Shown: positions 8,722 through 18,009, numbered from the stretch's first letter. The stretch is 64,000 bases of DNA from Fen-1273 sp963837815 (GCA_963837815.1 CAWIOS010000013.1:558001-622000); one strand, 5' to 3'. Notes: a model not told the origin generated them from the letters alone. Made by a program: numbers and translations.

Positions 8722-8742
8722 AGGCCCGGATGATCCGGGCCT
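8722..8742 (+). terminator. Hairpin downstream of the DksA-like gene
   Basis: Perfect 9-bp stem AGGCCCGGA / TCCGGGCCT with a 3-nt loop, followed by TTG. The U-tract is weak. It lies 76 bp after the stop of the DksA-like gene and could serve both strands. Confidence 0.5.
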
Positions 8743-8835
8743 TTGACGTTACAACAATCCGGAGAATTCGCGAGGGCTGCCGGGCAATCCGGGCGAACAG
8801 AGACACAAAGGCGGGTGCGGTGGCGGTCAACGGTA

Positions 8836-8864
8836 CCGGTATCCAGTGGTGCCGGTATCCAGTG
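8836..8864. repeat. 13-bp direct repeat at the tRNA 3' end
   Basis: CCGGTATCCAGTG occurs at 8836-8848 and again at 8852-8864. The second copy reaches the discriminator base of the tRNA. It is probably a small local duplication. Confidence 0.5.
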
Positions 8865-8937
8865 CCCTCGGCGTGAGTCGAACACGCGACCTGCGGTTTA
8901 GGAAACCGTCGCTCTATCCATACTGAGCTACGAGGGC
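8863..8937 (-). tRNA. tRNA-Arg (anticodon CCU)
   Basis: On the minus strand the 7-bp acceptor stem GCCCTCG/CGAGGGC, D-arm GCTC...GAGC, anticodon loop TTCCTAA with anticodon CCT, and T-arm GCGTG-TTCGACT-CACGC all fold as expected. Position 27/43 of the anticodon stem is an A-C mismatch. The discriminator is A, and CCA is not encoded. It decodes AGG. Confidence 0.93.
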
Positions 8938-8981
8938 GTCTATTTTTCGAAACGTGAAGCCGTTCAATCGCCTCCTCTCCA

Positions 8982-9010
8982 ATAATAAGGAAAACCGGAC
9001 CGTCAATCAA
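8982..9010 (-). promoter_or_regulatory. Promoter of the tRNA-Arg gene
   Basis: Minus strand -35 TTGATT (9005-9010), 17-bp spacer, -10 TATTAT (8982-8987). It sits in the short gap after the nadD stop, about 40 nt before the mature tRNA 5' end. Confidence 0.65.
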
Positions 9011-9014
9011 GGTG

Positions 9015-9602
9015 TTATTCCTCCCCTCTGTACAGGCGGTACCGCCCTATGTAGCGGGAAACCGAAGGTGGGACCAGGTAGCTTATGGAGAGCCCTTTTC
9101 TCACCCTTCTCCGGATTTCGGTTGCCGAAATGTCGATGGAGGGGACGGTGCACTGAATGACGTCGGCCGGGAGTCCCGCATCATCCGGAACGGAGGAAAA
9201 CCCGGGACGGTTTATCACGATAATCGTTGCACGCTTCACGATCTCTCCTGGCTCTTTCCACGAGCGGAAATCCCGCAGGTTGTCCGCTCCGATCAGGAAG
9301 AACAGCTCATCCTCCGCGTGCCCCTCCGCAATCATGCGGAGAGTGTCCACGGTGTATGATACCCCCCCCCTCTCCAATTCCGCGTCCGACACCTCAAAGA
9401 ACGGGTTCGATTTCACGGCCTCCCTGAGCATCGCAAACCGGTGGATGGCCGGCGTGACGGGGATGTCGACCTTGTGAGGAGAGATCATCGTCGGTATGAA
9501 CAGGACCCGGTCAAGACCTGCGCGTTCCCGGACGTACTCGGCCACGATGAGGTGGCCGTGATGCACTGGATCGAACGTTCCGCCAAATATGCCAAGCTTC
9601 AT
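9015..9602 (-). CDS. nadD: Nicotinate-nucleotide adenylyltransferase
   Basis: Transfers AMP from ATP to nicotinate mononucleotide in NAD biosynthesis. The 195-residue protein has the nucleotidyltransferase signature GGTFDPVHHGHL (residues 7-18), SYTVDTL, FLIGADNLRDFRSWKEP, and the C-terminal ISATEIRRRVRKG motif, all typical of NadD. The start overlaps the stop of the glycosyltransferase gene upstream by 4 bp (ATGA), making nadD the last gene of the glycan cluster. A run of nine G (9362-9370 as C on the plus strand) lies in the coding sequence at Arg-Gly-Gly-Val. Confidence 0.96.
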   Translation of the reverse strand: MKLGIFGGTFDPVHHGHLIVAEYVRERAGLDRVLFIPTMISPHKVDIPVTPAIHRFAMLREAVKSNPFFEVSDAELERGGVSYTVDTLRMIAEGHAEDELFFLIGADNLRDFRSWKEPGEIVKRATIIVINRPGFSSVPDDAGLPADVIQCTVPSIDISATEIRRRVRKGLSISYLVPPSVSRYIGRYRLYRGEE

Positions 9603-10690
9603 TCCAGTGACCTGTAAACGTTGATTGTCCTCTCGGCGCAGCGGTCCCAGGAAAAGAGCTTCGCCCTCTGAAGCCCTCTTTCACGGAGAGAATCACGGAG
9701 AGACTGATCCGAGAGGACTGAGCGGATGGCGCCTGCCAGATCCTGTTCTGATTGCGGGTCGAACAGAATGCCCGCATCACCGATCACTTCGGGAATCGAC
9801 GCGGCGTTCGAGCCGATAACCGGTGTCCCGCACGCCATCGCTTCAAGCACGGGAAAACCGAACCCCTCGTACAGTGACGGAAGCACGACAACAGCCGCCG
9901 CCCGGTACGCGGCGATAAGATCATCTTCGGGAATCCATCCCAGGCTCAGAACGCGGCCGCTGATGCCGCACTGCACGCAAAGACTCTTCAGCGCGGCATC
10001 CTCATCCACACGTTCGCCGATGAACACGATTTGAAGTTCCGGGTCGGAGCCGAGCCCGGCGAATGCCCGCAGGAGGCACGGGACGTTCTTGTGCCGCTTC
10101 AGGCCCCCAACGTAGAGGAGAAACCGCCTCCCAACCCGGTATTTCCTGGTGAATTCCTCCGGCCCGGAATGTCCTTCCCCCGGGGTGAAGCTCCCGGATA
10201 CGCCCAGGTGAATGACATGGATCTTCCCGGCCGGACAGGCGACATACCGGCGGAGCTCTTTCCCTGAAAACTCTGAATCCACGATGACGGCGTCGGCCGC
10301 CATGCACGCGTGAGAGATCAGGAACCGCGCGTACGCCCGCTGAAGCGGCGAGAAATATTCCGGAAACCGGAGATGGATGACGTCGTGGATCGTGACGACG
10401 CTCCTCATGGAGAGGCAGTACGGGAGCGTGTAGTGCGGGGCGTGGTACACCGAGACCCGCGCCCTGTGTGCCTGCACTGACAGCGAGAGCAGTTCTCCCG
10501 CGGAGTATTTTCCGGAACGGTTGACAATCGTCTCTCCGCGGTGGGTCTTCCGGATCTCTGCGGCGTGTTCCGGGGCGGCAAAGTACGTGAACGTATCCCC
10601 TTCCTGCGTGTCAAAGCATGATGCGAGATTCCTGATATACGTGCCAATCCCGAAGTCGTAATACTTCCGCACGTCAATGCCGATGTTCAC
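9599..10690 (-). CDS. Glycosyltransferase family 4
   Basis: A 363-residue GT-B enzyme. The N-terminus GIDVRKYYDFGIGTYIRNL and the C-terminal motif VLPSLYEGFGFPVLEAMACGTPVIGSN (the E-x7-E nucleotide-sugar contact) identify GT4, a retaining family that uses nucleotide sugars. LLYVGGLKRHKNVPCLL marks the second Rossmann domain. The start is GTG, supported by the family N-terminus, and overlaps the next gene upstream by 17 bp. It probably adds a sugar to the surface glycan made by this cluster; donor and acceptor are unknown. Confidence 0.93.
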   Translation of the reverse strand: MNIGIDVRKYYDFGIGTYIRNLASCFDTQEGDTFTYFAAPEHAAEIRKTHRGETIVNRSGKYSAGELLSLSVQAHRARVSVYHAPHYTLPYCLSMRSVVTIHDVIHLRFPEYFSPLQRAYARFLISHACMAADAVIVDSEFSGKELRRYVACPAGKIHVIHLGVSGSFTPGEGHSGPEEFTRKYRVGRRFLLYVGGLKRHKNVPCLLRAFAGLGSDPELQIVFIGERVDEDAALKSLCVQCGISGRVLSLGWIPEDDLIAAYRAAAVVVLPSLYEGFGFPVLEAMACGTPVIGSNAASIPEVIGDAGILFDPQSEQDLAGAIRSVLSDQSLRDSLRERGLQRAKLFSWDRCAERTINVYRSLE

Positions 10691-11531
10691 GGGCCGGGCT
10701 CACAATCCTGGAGAGAACGTGCGACGCCACCTCGCGGCGGTCCCTGCCGCCCAGAACGCGCTGCGGGAAAAACCTCGCGAAGAGGTAGGCCCGCAGGAGA
10801 ATGTTGTCGAGGACGGAGGAGTACAGGGAATAACAAAGAATCTGGGAATTGCGGAATTCCTTCTCTACAAAAACGGGTTTACCCCCCGCCTGGCTTCCTC
10901 CTCCGAGGTGTTCAACGCTTATTCCGGGGATGTAATGAATTTCGTGGCCCGCGCTGCGGATTCGCGCGCAGAGGTCGACGTCCTCGAAGTACATGAAGTA
11001 CCGCTCGTCGAATCCTCCCACCTCTTCAAAGACCGTGCGCCGCGCAACGAGCGCCGCGCCCGAGACCCAGTCCCTGAGAACCGGGTCCGGCGCATGGTAG
11101 AGATACTCCCGCCGCCGTGTGTTCCAGATGGACCAGAACGTGGGCGTCTTCCCCGTGGAATTCTGGACCGTGCCGTCAGGGTTGAGCAGCGTGAGACCTG
11201 CCGCCCCGCAGCGGGGGTTCCGGGCAAAATATGATTCAATCCCGGGGAGGATATCCCCGTAAACCAGCGTGTCGCTGTTGAGAAACAAGATGAGGTCCCC
11301 CCGGGTCGCGCGCGCGCCGATGTTGTTCGCCGCTCCGAACCCGAGATTCCTTGCGTTCTCGATGGTCCTGTAGCGGCTCCCGTCTGCGGCGGCATGATTC
11401 CCGCCATCCTCCGGTGACCCGTTATCGACGACGACGACATCGACGTCAGCTTTCGAATGCAGCCTGAGGGATTCGACCGCACCCCGGGTTAGTTCCGGAT
11501 GCCCGTACTGGACGATGATAACGGAGGTCAT
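10674..11531 (-). CDS. Glycosyltransferase family 2 (rhamnosyl/GlcNAc transferase-like)
   Basis: A 285-residue GT-A enzyme. The start is placed at 11531, where ATGA overlaps the stop of the upstream GT2 gene and the protein begins MTSVIIVQYGHPELTRGAV. A longer reading frame upstream would duplicate coding sequence of the neighbour. Motifs are VVVVDNGSPEDGG, FGAANNIGARATRGDLILFLNSDT (DXD-like) and ERYFMYFEDVDLCARI, the pattern of WbbL-type rhamnosyltransferases. No membrane segment is obvious. Confidence 0.92.
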   Translation of the reverse strand: MTSVIIVQYGHPELTRGAVESLRLHSKADVDVVVVDNGSPEDGGNHAAADGSRYRTIENARNLGFGAANNIGARATRGDLILFLNSDTLVYGDILPGIESYFARNPRCGAAGLTLLNPDGTVQNSTGKTPTFWSIWNTRRREYLYHAPDPVLRDWVSGAALVARRTVFEEVGGFDERYFMYFEDVDLCARIRSAGHEIHYIPGISVEHLGGGSQAGGKPVFVEKEFRNSQILCYSLYSSVLDNILLRAYLFARFFPQRVLGGRDRREVASHVLSRIVSPAREHRH

Positions 11532-12556
11532 CGCGTCCCCGGTGGAATGTCTTCCAGCGTCCTGATTCCCGCAAGTCGAAAATACTGTCGGGCACACCTG
11601 TTGAGCCACCTCCCCGGCAGACCTTCCCCGTTTGTCAGGTCGGACGTCATCCACGTCGTCACGTCATACTCCGGCACGCGGACGGCGCCCCTGATCGCGC
11701 GGCGTTTGCGCCCAATCAGCCCGGGATGGAAAAGAAGCCATGCGTACGCACGCAGGAGACCTGCCAACGAATACCTGCGCGAGACGACCGACGCCCCTGT
11801 CTTTGCACACGCGTTCAGCAGGTACAGCGGGATCAGCCTGATAAGCGTCGGCATGCTGAGGAACAGGATCATCGTGAGAAGCCGGTTCCTCTCCTGGTAC
11901 ATCGTCATCCGCGAGGCCCTCTGCGTGCGCGTGGTCTCCCGTCCGAGGTGGCGCACGCGTGACGCCGGGGTCTGCACGACCCCCCAACCCATGAACCTGG
12001 CGCGCATGCTCAGGTACACGTCCTCGATGTACAGGAAGTAATCCTCATCGAACGGCTTGCCGAGTATCGCGCGCTTGTAAATCAGCGACGCGCCGCCGGC
12101 GAAGAACGTATTCTCCGGCCGCACGAATTTCCTCATGATGTTGTGCCCGAGGAAATTGAGTGACCCGTTCTTCTCGTAGTACCGGCCGGGGATCCCTTCG
12201 GTCACGATGAGCGAACCCGCGATCGCCACGCTGTCGGGGGTGACGGCGTCGACAAGCGCCTGCAGCCAGCCGTCCGCCACGATCGTGTCATTGTTCAGGA
12301 GGACGATCATGTCCCCTTTTGCATTGCGGAATCCCTCGTTGTTTCCCCCGGCAAATCCCCTGTTTGACCCCGCTCTGACAAGCGTGACCCCGGGAAACGC
12401 CGATTCGATGTACGAGCAGCTTCCGTCGGTCGACCCGTTATCCACGACGACGACCTCGAACCGGCCGTAGGCCTGTGCAAGCACGGAGGTGAGACAGTCA
12501 TGAAGAAGGTGCTTCCCGTTGAAGTTTACGATGATCACCGAACAGAAAGGGAGCAC
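11528..12556 (-). CDS. Glycosyltransferase family 2
   Basis: A 342-residue GT-A enzyme similar in plan to its downstream neighbour but clearly different in sequence. It shows SVIIVNFNGKHLL, VVVVDNGSTDGS, RGFAGGNNEGFRNAKGDMIV followed by LLNNDT, and DEDYFLYIEDVYLSMRARFMGWG. A hydrophobic patch at residues about 225-250 (MILFLSMPTLIRLIPLYLLN) may associate with the membrane. The start is GTG, five bases after the methyltransferase stop. The tandem pair of WbbL-like enzymes probably adds successive sugars. Confidence 0.92.
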   Translation of the reverse strand: MLPFCSVIIVNFNGKHLLHDCLTSVLAQAYGRFEVVVVDNGSTDGSCSYIESAFPGVTLVRAGSNRGFAGGNNEGFRNAKGDMIVLLNNDTIVADGWLQALVDAVTPDSVAIAGSLIVTEGIPGRYYEKNGSLNFLGHNIMRKFVRPENTFFAGGASLIYKRAILGKPFDEDYFLYIEDVYLSMRARFMGWGVVQTPASRVRHLGRETTRTQRASRMTMYQERNRLLTMILFLSMPTLIRLIPLYLLNACAKTGASVVSRRYSLAGLLRAYAWLLFHPGLIGRKRRAIRGAVRVPEYDVTTWMTSDLTNGEGLPGRWLNRCARQYFRLAGIRTLEDIPPGTR

Positions 12557-12561
12557 GTCGT

Positions 12562-13488
12562 TCAGTCCTCCCGCCCTCGTTCCGGAGCGGAAACGAGCGT
12601 GAACGTGCCCCCGCGGTGCAGAGCTGTTTCCAGCGCTGCCACCGCCCTGCTCGCCGGACGGCCCGCAAACCGGCGGGCAAGCCGCCCGGCGAGCGACCCG
12701 TTTGCCGGCAGAAGCGGGATGATGCTCCCGAGTATCCCCGCCCAGTTGTGCTCGGGAGACCTCTGATACTCGGCCCTGACGTCGAACCCCTCTTTTTCAA
12801 GGAGATTCCGGAGGGCGGCGGGCGAAAAATGATAGAGATGACGGGGCACCTCAAGGTGGTACCAGCGGGCGCGAAATACTCCGGCCTGGATGCTGTTGAA
12901 GTTCGGAACCGCAATGACGAGGAGGCCGCCGGGTGCCAGAAGCCCCCTTATCTTCTTCAGGGTCGCGACGGGGCGGGGCAGGTGTTCCAGCACGTGCCAG
13001 AGCGTCACGATGTCGAATGACCCTTCGGTATAGTGTGCGTCCAGGAAGTCCCCTTCCGTGAGATTGCCCGCTCCCTCCCTCCTTCCGAATTCGACCGCAT
13101 CGTGGCTGAACTCGATCCCCTCGGCGGAGAAGCCTTCCCGTGATGCCTCCCGGACAAAAAAACCTGCACCGCAGCCCACGTCGAGGAGCCTGCCCGACGA
13201 CCGGAATCGCCGGACGATGGCGAGCTTCGCGAGCTGGGCGGGCCGAACTCTCCGCCTGTAGTATCCGGGATCGAATCCGCCGGTGGGATAATACGGCGGG
13301 GGATAATACCGGTCCAGCACACCTGCCGGGGGCTGCGGGAGTGTCTGCGCAACGCCGCACGAGGTGCAGCGGACAATGGAAAACGATTCATCCGTCGTGT
13401 GGAAATTCACGTCCGTAGCCGCAAACATGAACTCCCCCTCGTTTCCGCCGCAGATACCGCACTTAAATGGTGACGCCTGCTGATTCAT
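12562..13488 (-). CDS. Class I SAM-dependent methyltransferase with N-terminal zinc-ribbon-like region
   Basis: The protein (308 residues from the ATG at 13488; a GTG 12 codons upstream is possible) starts with a Cys pair pattern FKCGICGG...RCTSCG (about residues 10-45), as in methyltransferases that act on nucleotide-linked or lipid-linked sugars. The SAM site is LLDVGCGAGFFV, followed by DIVTLWHVLEHLPRP (motif II region) and LLAPGGLLVIAVPNF. The start overlaps the end of the flippase gene by 26 bp. It probably methylates a sugar or its lipid carrier in this cluster. Confidence 0.88.
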   Translation of the reverse strand: MNQQASPFKCGICGGNEGEFMFAATDVNFHTTDESFSIVRCTSCGVAQTLPQPPAGVLDRYYPPPYYPTGGFDPGYYRRRVRPAQLAKLAIVRRFRSSGRLLDVGCGAGFFVREASREGFSAEGIEFSHDAVEFGRREGAGNLTEGDFLDAHYTEGSFDIVTLWHVLEHLPRPVATLKKIRGLLAPGGLLVIAVPNFNSIQAGVFRARWYHLEVPRHLYHFSPAALRNLLEKEGFDVRAEYQRSPEHNWAGILGSIIPLLPANGSLAGRLARRFAGRPASRAVAALETALHRGGTFTLVSAPERGRED

Positions 13489-14806
13489 TCGCCCGTTTTC
13501 GCAAATGGAAAAAATATAGCACACCCGACGTCAAAATGCCAACCAACCCGCTCAGCGAAAACGCGATGGCCGCCCCGGGCGCGCCCATGCGCGGGACGAA
13601 GAATGCGTTCCCCGCGATTAGCGCTGCGATCCCGGCGCCGGAGATAATGGGAAAGACCTCGGACCGCCCCCAGGCGAACAGCGTTGCGTTCAGCGGATAG
13701 CCGCCGACGATGCAGAGCAGGCCGACGCACATGATCCGGATCATGGTCCCCGTGCCGGCGAATTTCGGGCCGAAGACGATGTCCACCGCGATATCAGCTG
13801 TCGCTCCCAGGAGGAGGATGCCGAGGGCAAAGAGTGCGACGATGAGTATGGAATGCCGCTGCTTCTTCCGTATCGCGTCCGGGGTGAGCGCCGACGACAG
13901 TTCCGGAAGAAGGACGAGAAGATACGAGTTGGTCACGATCACAACGACCGACGCGATCTTCGAGGCGGCGCTGTACATACCCAGCGCGTTGGCGTCTGCG
14001 AGACCGCCCACAAAGAAGAGGTCCAGCCGTCCGCCCACGAGATTGAGCAGGTAGTACACCGAGAGCCACTTGTTGAACGAGAGCATCCTGTGCCTGAGCC
14101 GGGGATCCGCCTTCCGAAAGGAGAGAACGCGCCGGGGTGCGCACAGGTAGCATATGAGAAGAAATCCCCCCGTCGTTCCGATCTCGATCCAGAGCGCGTC
14201 CCCCACTCTGAGCGAGGGGACGACAAATCCATAGAGGTACACGACGAGGACCGCAACCTTGATCAGCGGCTGTGAAATCGTCACGGCGGCAAGCGTCCGG
14301 AAATGCCTGTGCGATTGAAAAATCGGCGGAAACAGAGCCGCAAGCATGCCGAACGCGGCCGCGACGAGCGACATCAGGAAGTAGACGGTGATGCTGCTGT
14401 CCACGTGCGTGAACACCATAGCCACGATCGGCTTCAGGAATATCACGGCGCCCGCGATCACGACGGCCGAAAGTGCGAGCTTCGCCTTCAGCGCGACCGA
14501 CAGAACCGACCGATACCCCTCCTCATTCCCGCGGGCGATCATCTCCGATCCGAACCGGACGATCGATCCCCCGATACCGAGGTCGGAGAATGCGACCATT
14601 ACCGTGACGATCGAGATGATCAGCGTCAGAACGCCGTATTCATTGACGCCGAGCGTACGCGCGTACAAACCCGAGGTGACAGCCCCGAGAAGGGCGCCCA
14701 TGGCCGAGGCCGCTCCCACCCAGAATGTGTTTTCCACCGTCTGGGAATGCCAGGCCTTCTTCATGATGTTCCTGATGCGTCCCATGATTCCCGTCCCGTC
14801 ACTCAT
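13463..14806 (-). CDS. Oligosaccharide flippase (MOP/Wzx-like), first copy
   Basis: A 447-residue integral membrane protein with about 12-14 hydrophobic segments. The N-terminal helix pattern FWVGAASAMGALLGAVTSGLYARTLGVNEYGVL is the usual start of Wzx/polysaccharide-export flippases, which move lipid-linked glycans across the inner membrane. The region GGRLDLFFVGGLADANALGMYSAASKI is the mid-protein repeat of the fold. A second, different flippase is encoded 4 kb away at 18038-19579, so the cluster has two. Confidence 0.9.
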   Translation of the reverse strand: MSDGTGIMGRIRNIMKKAWHSQTVENTFWVGAASAMGALLGAVTSGLYARTLGVNEYGVLTLIISIVTVMVAFSDLGIGGSIVRFGSEMIARGNEEGYRSVLSVALKAKLALSAVVIAGAVIFLKPIVAMVFTHVDSSITVYFLMSLVAAAFGMLAALFPPIFQSHRHFRTLAAVTISQPLIKVAVLVVYLYGFVVPSLRVGDALWIEIGTTGGFLLICYLCAPRRVLSFRKADPRLRHRMLSFNKWLSVYYLLNLVGGRLDLFFVGGLADANALGMYSAASKIASVVVIVTNSYLLVLLPELSSALTPDAIRKKQRHSILIVALFALGILLLGATADIAVDIVFGPKFAGTGTMIRIMCVGLLCIVGGYPLNATLFAWGRSEVFPIISGAGIAALIAGNAFFVPRMGAPGAAIAFSLSGLVGILTSGVLYFFHLRKRANESAGVTI

Positions 14807-14906
14807 GGCGGGCCGGAAAGAGAACGGGGGTCGGCAGGAATGCCGGCTGGCCGTTCAACGCTGTACACAGAGCATATGTCCGAAAACGGAAGGCGGGATT
14901 GATGGG

Positions 14907-16118
14907 TTAGTTTCTCCTGTCGAAAGAGGCCCGAACCGCGGCGATGTGCTGTTCAAGTGTCCCGGCGCTGCGTTCCCACGAAAACGTGGTCTCGACGAAC
15001 TGCCGTCCGGCTTCGGAGAGCGCGCGCCAGTTCTCTCCGCGGAGAAGTGCGACGACGCGGGCGGCAAATGTCCCCGGATCGTCTTCCACCCACATCTCTA
15101 AGCCGGAGCGCCCCCGGATGCCGCTGTTCCCGGCGTTTGTCGTCACCACCGGCGTGCCGCACGCGAGTGCCTCCAGGATCTTCGTCTGGCACCCGATCTG
15201 AAGTCTCACGGGGCACACGCTCACAACGGCCCGCTGCAGATGTTCCGGCACGCTCGTTACCCTCCCCGTGACGACGACATGGTTCCCGAATTGCGCCGCC
15301 GCCCGGCGAATCCGGACGTCGGGATCCGCCCCGACGATCCAGAACACGGCATCGGCATAGTCGCGCAGGACGCCCGGGAACACGTGCCGCAGGAAATGGA
15401 GAGCACCGTCGACATTCGGGAGGTGGAACATGTTCCCCGAGAAGACGATCATACCCCGGGCGCGGTCACCGAATCCTGGTATCGACCCCTCCGGCACTTT
15501 GTCGATCCCGTACGGGACGACTCCCAGGTTCTCAAATCCCCGCTCTTTCTTCATGTCCTCCATGTCCGCCTGGGAAAGGAGAATGACCTTCCCCATGCCG
15601 GGGAGATAGCGCTGTTCATACCGCCGTGTTATCACCCTGATAAACAAAAAGCGGAGCTTCTGCCACGCCGGCCATATCGGCAGTTTCATGAACCTGCTGA
15701 GCCTGATTGACGGCGGATCCTCAATGTTCACGACGATCCTGCGGTACCAGGATGAGGGGCAGTGCTGTATCGCGTTCATTTCGAAAAGGAGTACCGCGTC
15801 AAAATCCCCCTGTTCCAGGACTGCATGAACCCTCTTCCTCATTTCGTGCGATTTCACATCGCTGAATGACGCGGGTGTCCCGGCCAGAACACCGAGACGA
15901 TTGCGCCACTTTCTGACGAATGGCGACAGGACCTTTCGGGAAACAAATTCCGCCTTTTCCACGAATTCCGGCTGTCCTGCCTGATCGTCATCCCCCTGGC
16001 TGCAGAGAAGCGTCAGGGCATGATTTCGTGAGAGGTATTTCATGCTGTTGTACGCGACAACGCCGCTTCCCGTGCGGGGAGGAAAAGGCGTGTGGCTCAT
16101 GACGACGAGCAATTTCAT
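14907..16118 (-). CDS. Glycosyltransferase family 4
   Basis: A 403-residue GT-B enzyme. MKLLVVMSHTPFPPRTGSG is a typical N-terminus; the second domain has MIVFSGNMFHLPNVDGALHF, then FWIVGADPDVRI, and the donor site GCQTKILEALACGTPVVTTNAG. The E-x7-E motif is only partly kept (K-I-L-E-A-L-A). The gene lies 64 bp from the fusion gene upstream and 100 bp from the flippase downstream; no hairpin or other feature stands out in either gap. Confidence 0.92.
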   Translation of the reverse strand: MKLLVVMSHTPFPPRTGSGVVAYNSMKYLSRNHALTLLCSQGDDDQAGQPEFVEKAEFVSRKVLSPFVRKWRNRLGVLAGTPASFSDVKSHEMRKRVHAVLEQGDFDAVLLFEMNAIQHCPSSWYRRIVVNIEDPPSIRLSRFMKLPIWPAWQKLRFLFIRVITRRYEQRYLPGMGKVILLSQADMEDMKKERGFENLGVVPYGIDKVPEGSIPGFGDRARGMIVFSGNMFHLPNVDGALHFLRHVFPGVLRDYADAVFWIVGADPDVRIRRAAAQFGNHVVVTGRVTSVPEHLQRAVVSVCPVRLQIGCQTKILEALACGTPVVTTNAGNSGIRGRSGLEMWVEDDPGTFAARVVALLRGENWRALSEAGRQFVETTFSWERSAGTLEQHIAAVRASFDRRN

Positions 16119-16182
16119 ACATTCCAGGCCATTGCTTGATTGTCTCGTCCCGGGCGGTCCGCCGGCCGTTCCGTCTCCGGGC

Positions 16183-18009
16183 TCATTTCTTCTTCATGAC
16201 GATCGCGGCAAACGTGTACCGGAATTTTCCGAGGTAGCTGAAGTCCGGCTCGGGGCAATCCCACTGAGGCTCATCAACCGGCGCGCAGCCTTCCATCAAC
16301 GGGAGGAGACGGTCTCTCAGGTCATGCTGCGTGTAGAACCGCTGATTGCCGGTGGGTATCGGCTCATGAGGTTTCCATCCCTCCTTGTAGTCGCAGGTCA
16401 GCACGGCAACCCCCGCGGGCGCAAGCAGATCGGCGATGCAGCGGACGAACGATTCGTCGTCCGGATCATGCTCGATTACCGACGTCGAGAGAATGACGTC
16501 GTAGGAGTGTTTCCTCGTGGATGGCTTTGTGACAAATTCCTGCAGGGAGTAGTTCACCACGGGATCGATTTCCTCGATTGCGAACCCCAATTTCATGAGC
16601 GCCATCGACGCAGTATCCTCATGACTTCCGACGCAGAGTACGCGGGAATCGCTGCGCGACGAAAGGAGCCGGACCACCGTATCAAAGACGAACGCCTGCT
16701 GGACATTGGCACCGGCAACTTTCTTGCTCATGGTCCGGGGCAGCAGCTCTGTGAGCGTGTCAATGGCCGGCCTGTACAGTTCGCGCGCGCTGTTGTCGAG
16801 TATCCGGTTCAGTGATGCGCCGGAAGGAAGACGAACGGGCCGGTACGGGGGATGCCCCCCCGCCGTGAGGTCGTCCTCCCGGACGTTCCCTGAACTTCCC
16901 AGCCACGTGAACGTCCTGACCGGCCTTGAGAGCGCCCTGTTGAACTCCGCCCGCACGATGCCCGGGATACCCCTTCCCGGGTGCCGGGGCGACGGCTTTC
17001 TCGCAAATACGGAGTTCATAATGCGTTCGTACTCCCACAACAACGTCTCCGCGCTCCATTCGTCGTAGTGCTTCTGCAACGGCGCGAACCCGTTGGCGAT
17101 GATCGCCGGGAGACTGTTCCTTGTGACGCGGATGGAGGGCTCAGCGTCGAACACGTGACGGAACATGACGGCGTCCGACACGGCGACCGGCCGGCGGACC
17201 GCAATCGCATTGTCGACGGCACTCGACAGTCCCCTGCTCCCCGTGTCTTCATAGAGGAACACGTTGATCGTATTCCGGGCAAGATAATCGAGCATCGCTT
17301 CGTGATCCATGAAGTCGTGCGTCACGATGAGCTGAATCCCCGGCTTCGTAATCAGCGCCCTGCACCGGGCCGCAATTGCCCGCGCGAGTGCACCGTCCCT
17401 GTCGCCGAAATCCGCCGGGGGGATGTTGAGCCTGATGACGGCTTCGCCGAACTGATCCTGTACCAGCCGGACGATGTTTTCGAATCCCTTCTTCGGGGTG
17501 CCGAACCCGAAACTGCCGATAACCGTCTGCGCGGGGCGCGGGAATCTGTTTTCATAGGGAGGAACCAGCCTCCCCGTTTTGTAGACAAGGGGATTTTGCA
17601 GCAGGAGCGTCGGATCCGGCGCGATGTAATAGTCGAACAGCGAGTTGATGACCTTCGCCCCTCCCGGGACGTAGCGGTTCCTGTACCCTGTCGCCATATC
17701 GGCGACGTGCTGTGTGACGTCATGAATGATTCCGATTTGCGTCACCGGGATGGCCGCGATATTGTTCCTGTACACCTTTGGAGCAACCATGGGCGCGATC
17801 CAGGGGAAGACCGACGGCATGTAGTTGTAGAGGAGGGCATCGGGCGCATGCACGACCACTGCGGCTTCCAGTTCGGCCAGAGAAGAACATTCCACACGGA
17901 TGAATGCGTACCGGCCGGATTTCTGCAGGACGTCGGTGACGCGTCTGCCGTATTCGTAGACGCCGCACCGGGCCTTCCTGTGAGACACGAAGAGAATCTT
18001 CTTCTGCAT
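16183..18009 (-). CDS. Fused glycosyltransferase-methyltransferase
   Basis: A 608-residue two-part protein. Residues 1-345 look like a GT-B glycosyltransferase: KILFVSHRKARCGVYEYGRR at the N-terminus, VIGSFGFGTPKKGFENIVRLV as the start of the second domain, and a degenerate donor site around SSAVDNAIAVRRPVAVSD. Residues about 454-608 look like a class I methyltransferase (VLCVGSHEDTAS as a changed SAM motif, then VILSTSVIEHDPDDESFVRCI and LLAPAGVAVLTCDYKEG). The G-x-G of the SAM loop is altered, but the surrounding strand order is kept. Fusion suggests that one enzyme adds a sugar and methylates the same glycan, as capping enzymes do. Confidence 0.82.
   Translation of the reverse strand: MQKKILFVSHRKARCGVYEYGRRVTDVLQKSGRYAFIRVECSSLAELEAAVVVHAPDALLYNYMPSVFPWIAPMVAPKVYRNNIAAIPVTQIGIIHDVTQHVADMATGYRNRYVPGGAKVINSLFDYYIAPDPTLLLQNPLVYKTGRLVPPYENRFPRPAQTVIGSFGFGTPKKGFENIVRLVQDQFGEAVIRLNIPPADFGDRDGALARAIAARCRALITKPGIQLIVTHDFMDHEAMLDYLARNTINVFLYEDTGSRGLSSAVDNAIAVRRPVAVSDAVMFRHVFDAEPSIRVTRNSLPAIIANGFAPLQKHYDEWSAETLLWEYERIMNSVFARKPSPRHPGRGIPGIVRAEFNRALSRPVRTFTWLGSSGNVREDDLTAGGHPPYRPVRLPSGASLNRILDNSARELYRPAIDTLTELLPRTMSKKVAGANVQQAFVFDTVVRLLSSRSDSRVLCVGSHEDTASMALMKLGFAIEEIDPVVNYSLQEFVTKPSTRKHSYDVILSTSVIEHDPDDESFVRCIADLLAPAGVAVLTCDYKEGWKPHEPIPTGNQRFYTQHDLRDRLLPLMEGCAPVDEPQWDCPEPDFSYLGKFRYTFAAIVMKKK

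Noticed and set aside
8836..8937. tRNA-associated attachment site of an integrated element
   Set aside because: The 13-bp repeat is adjacent, not distant, and there is no integrase or foreign gene near the tRNA.
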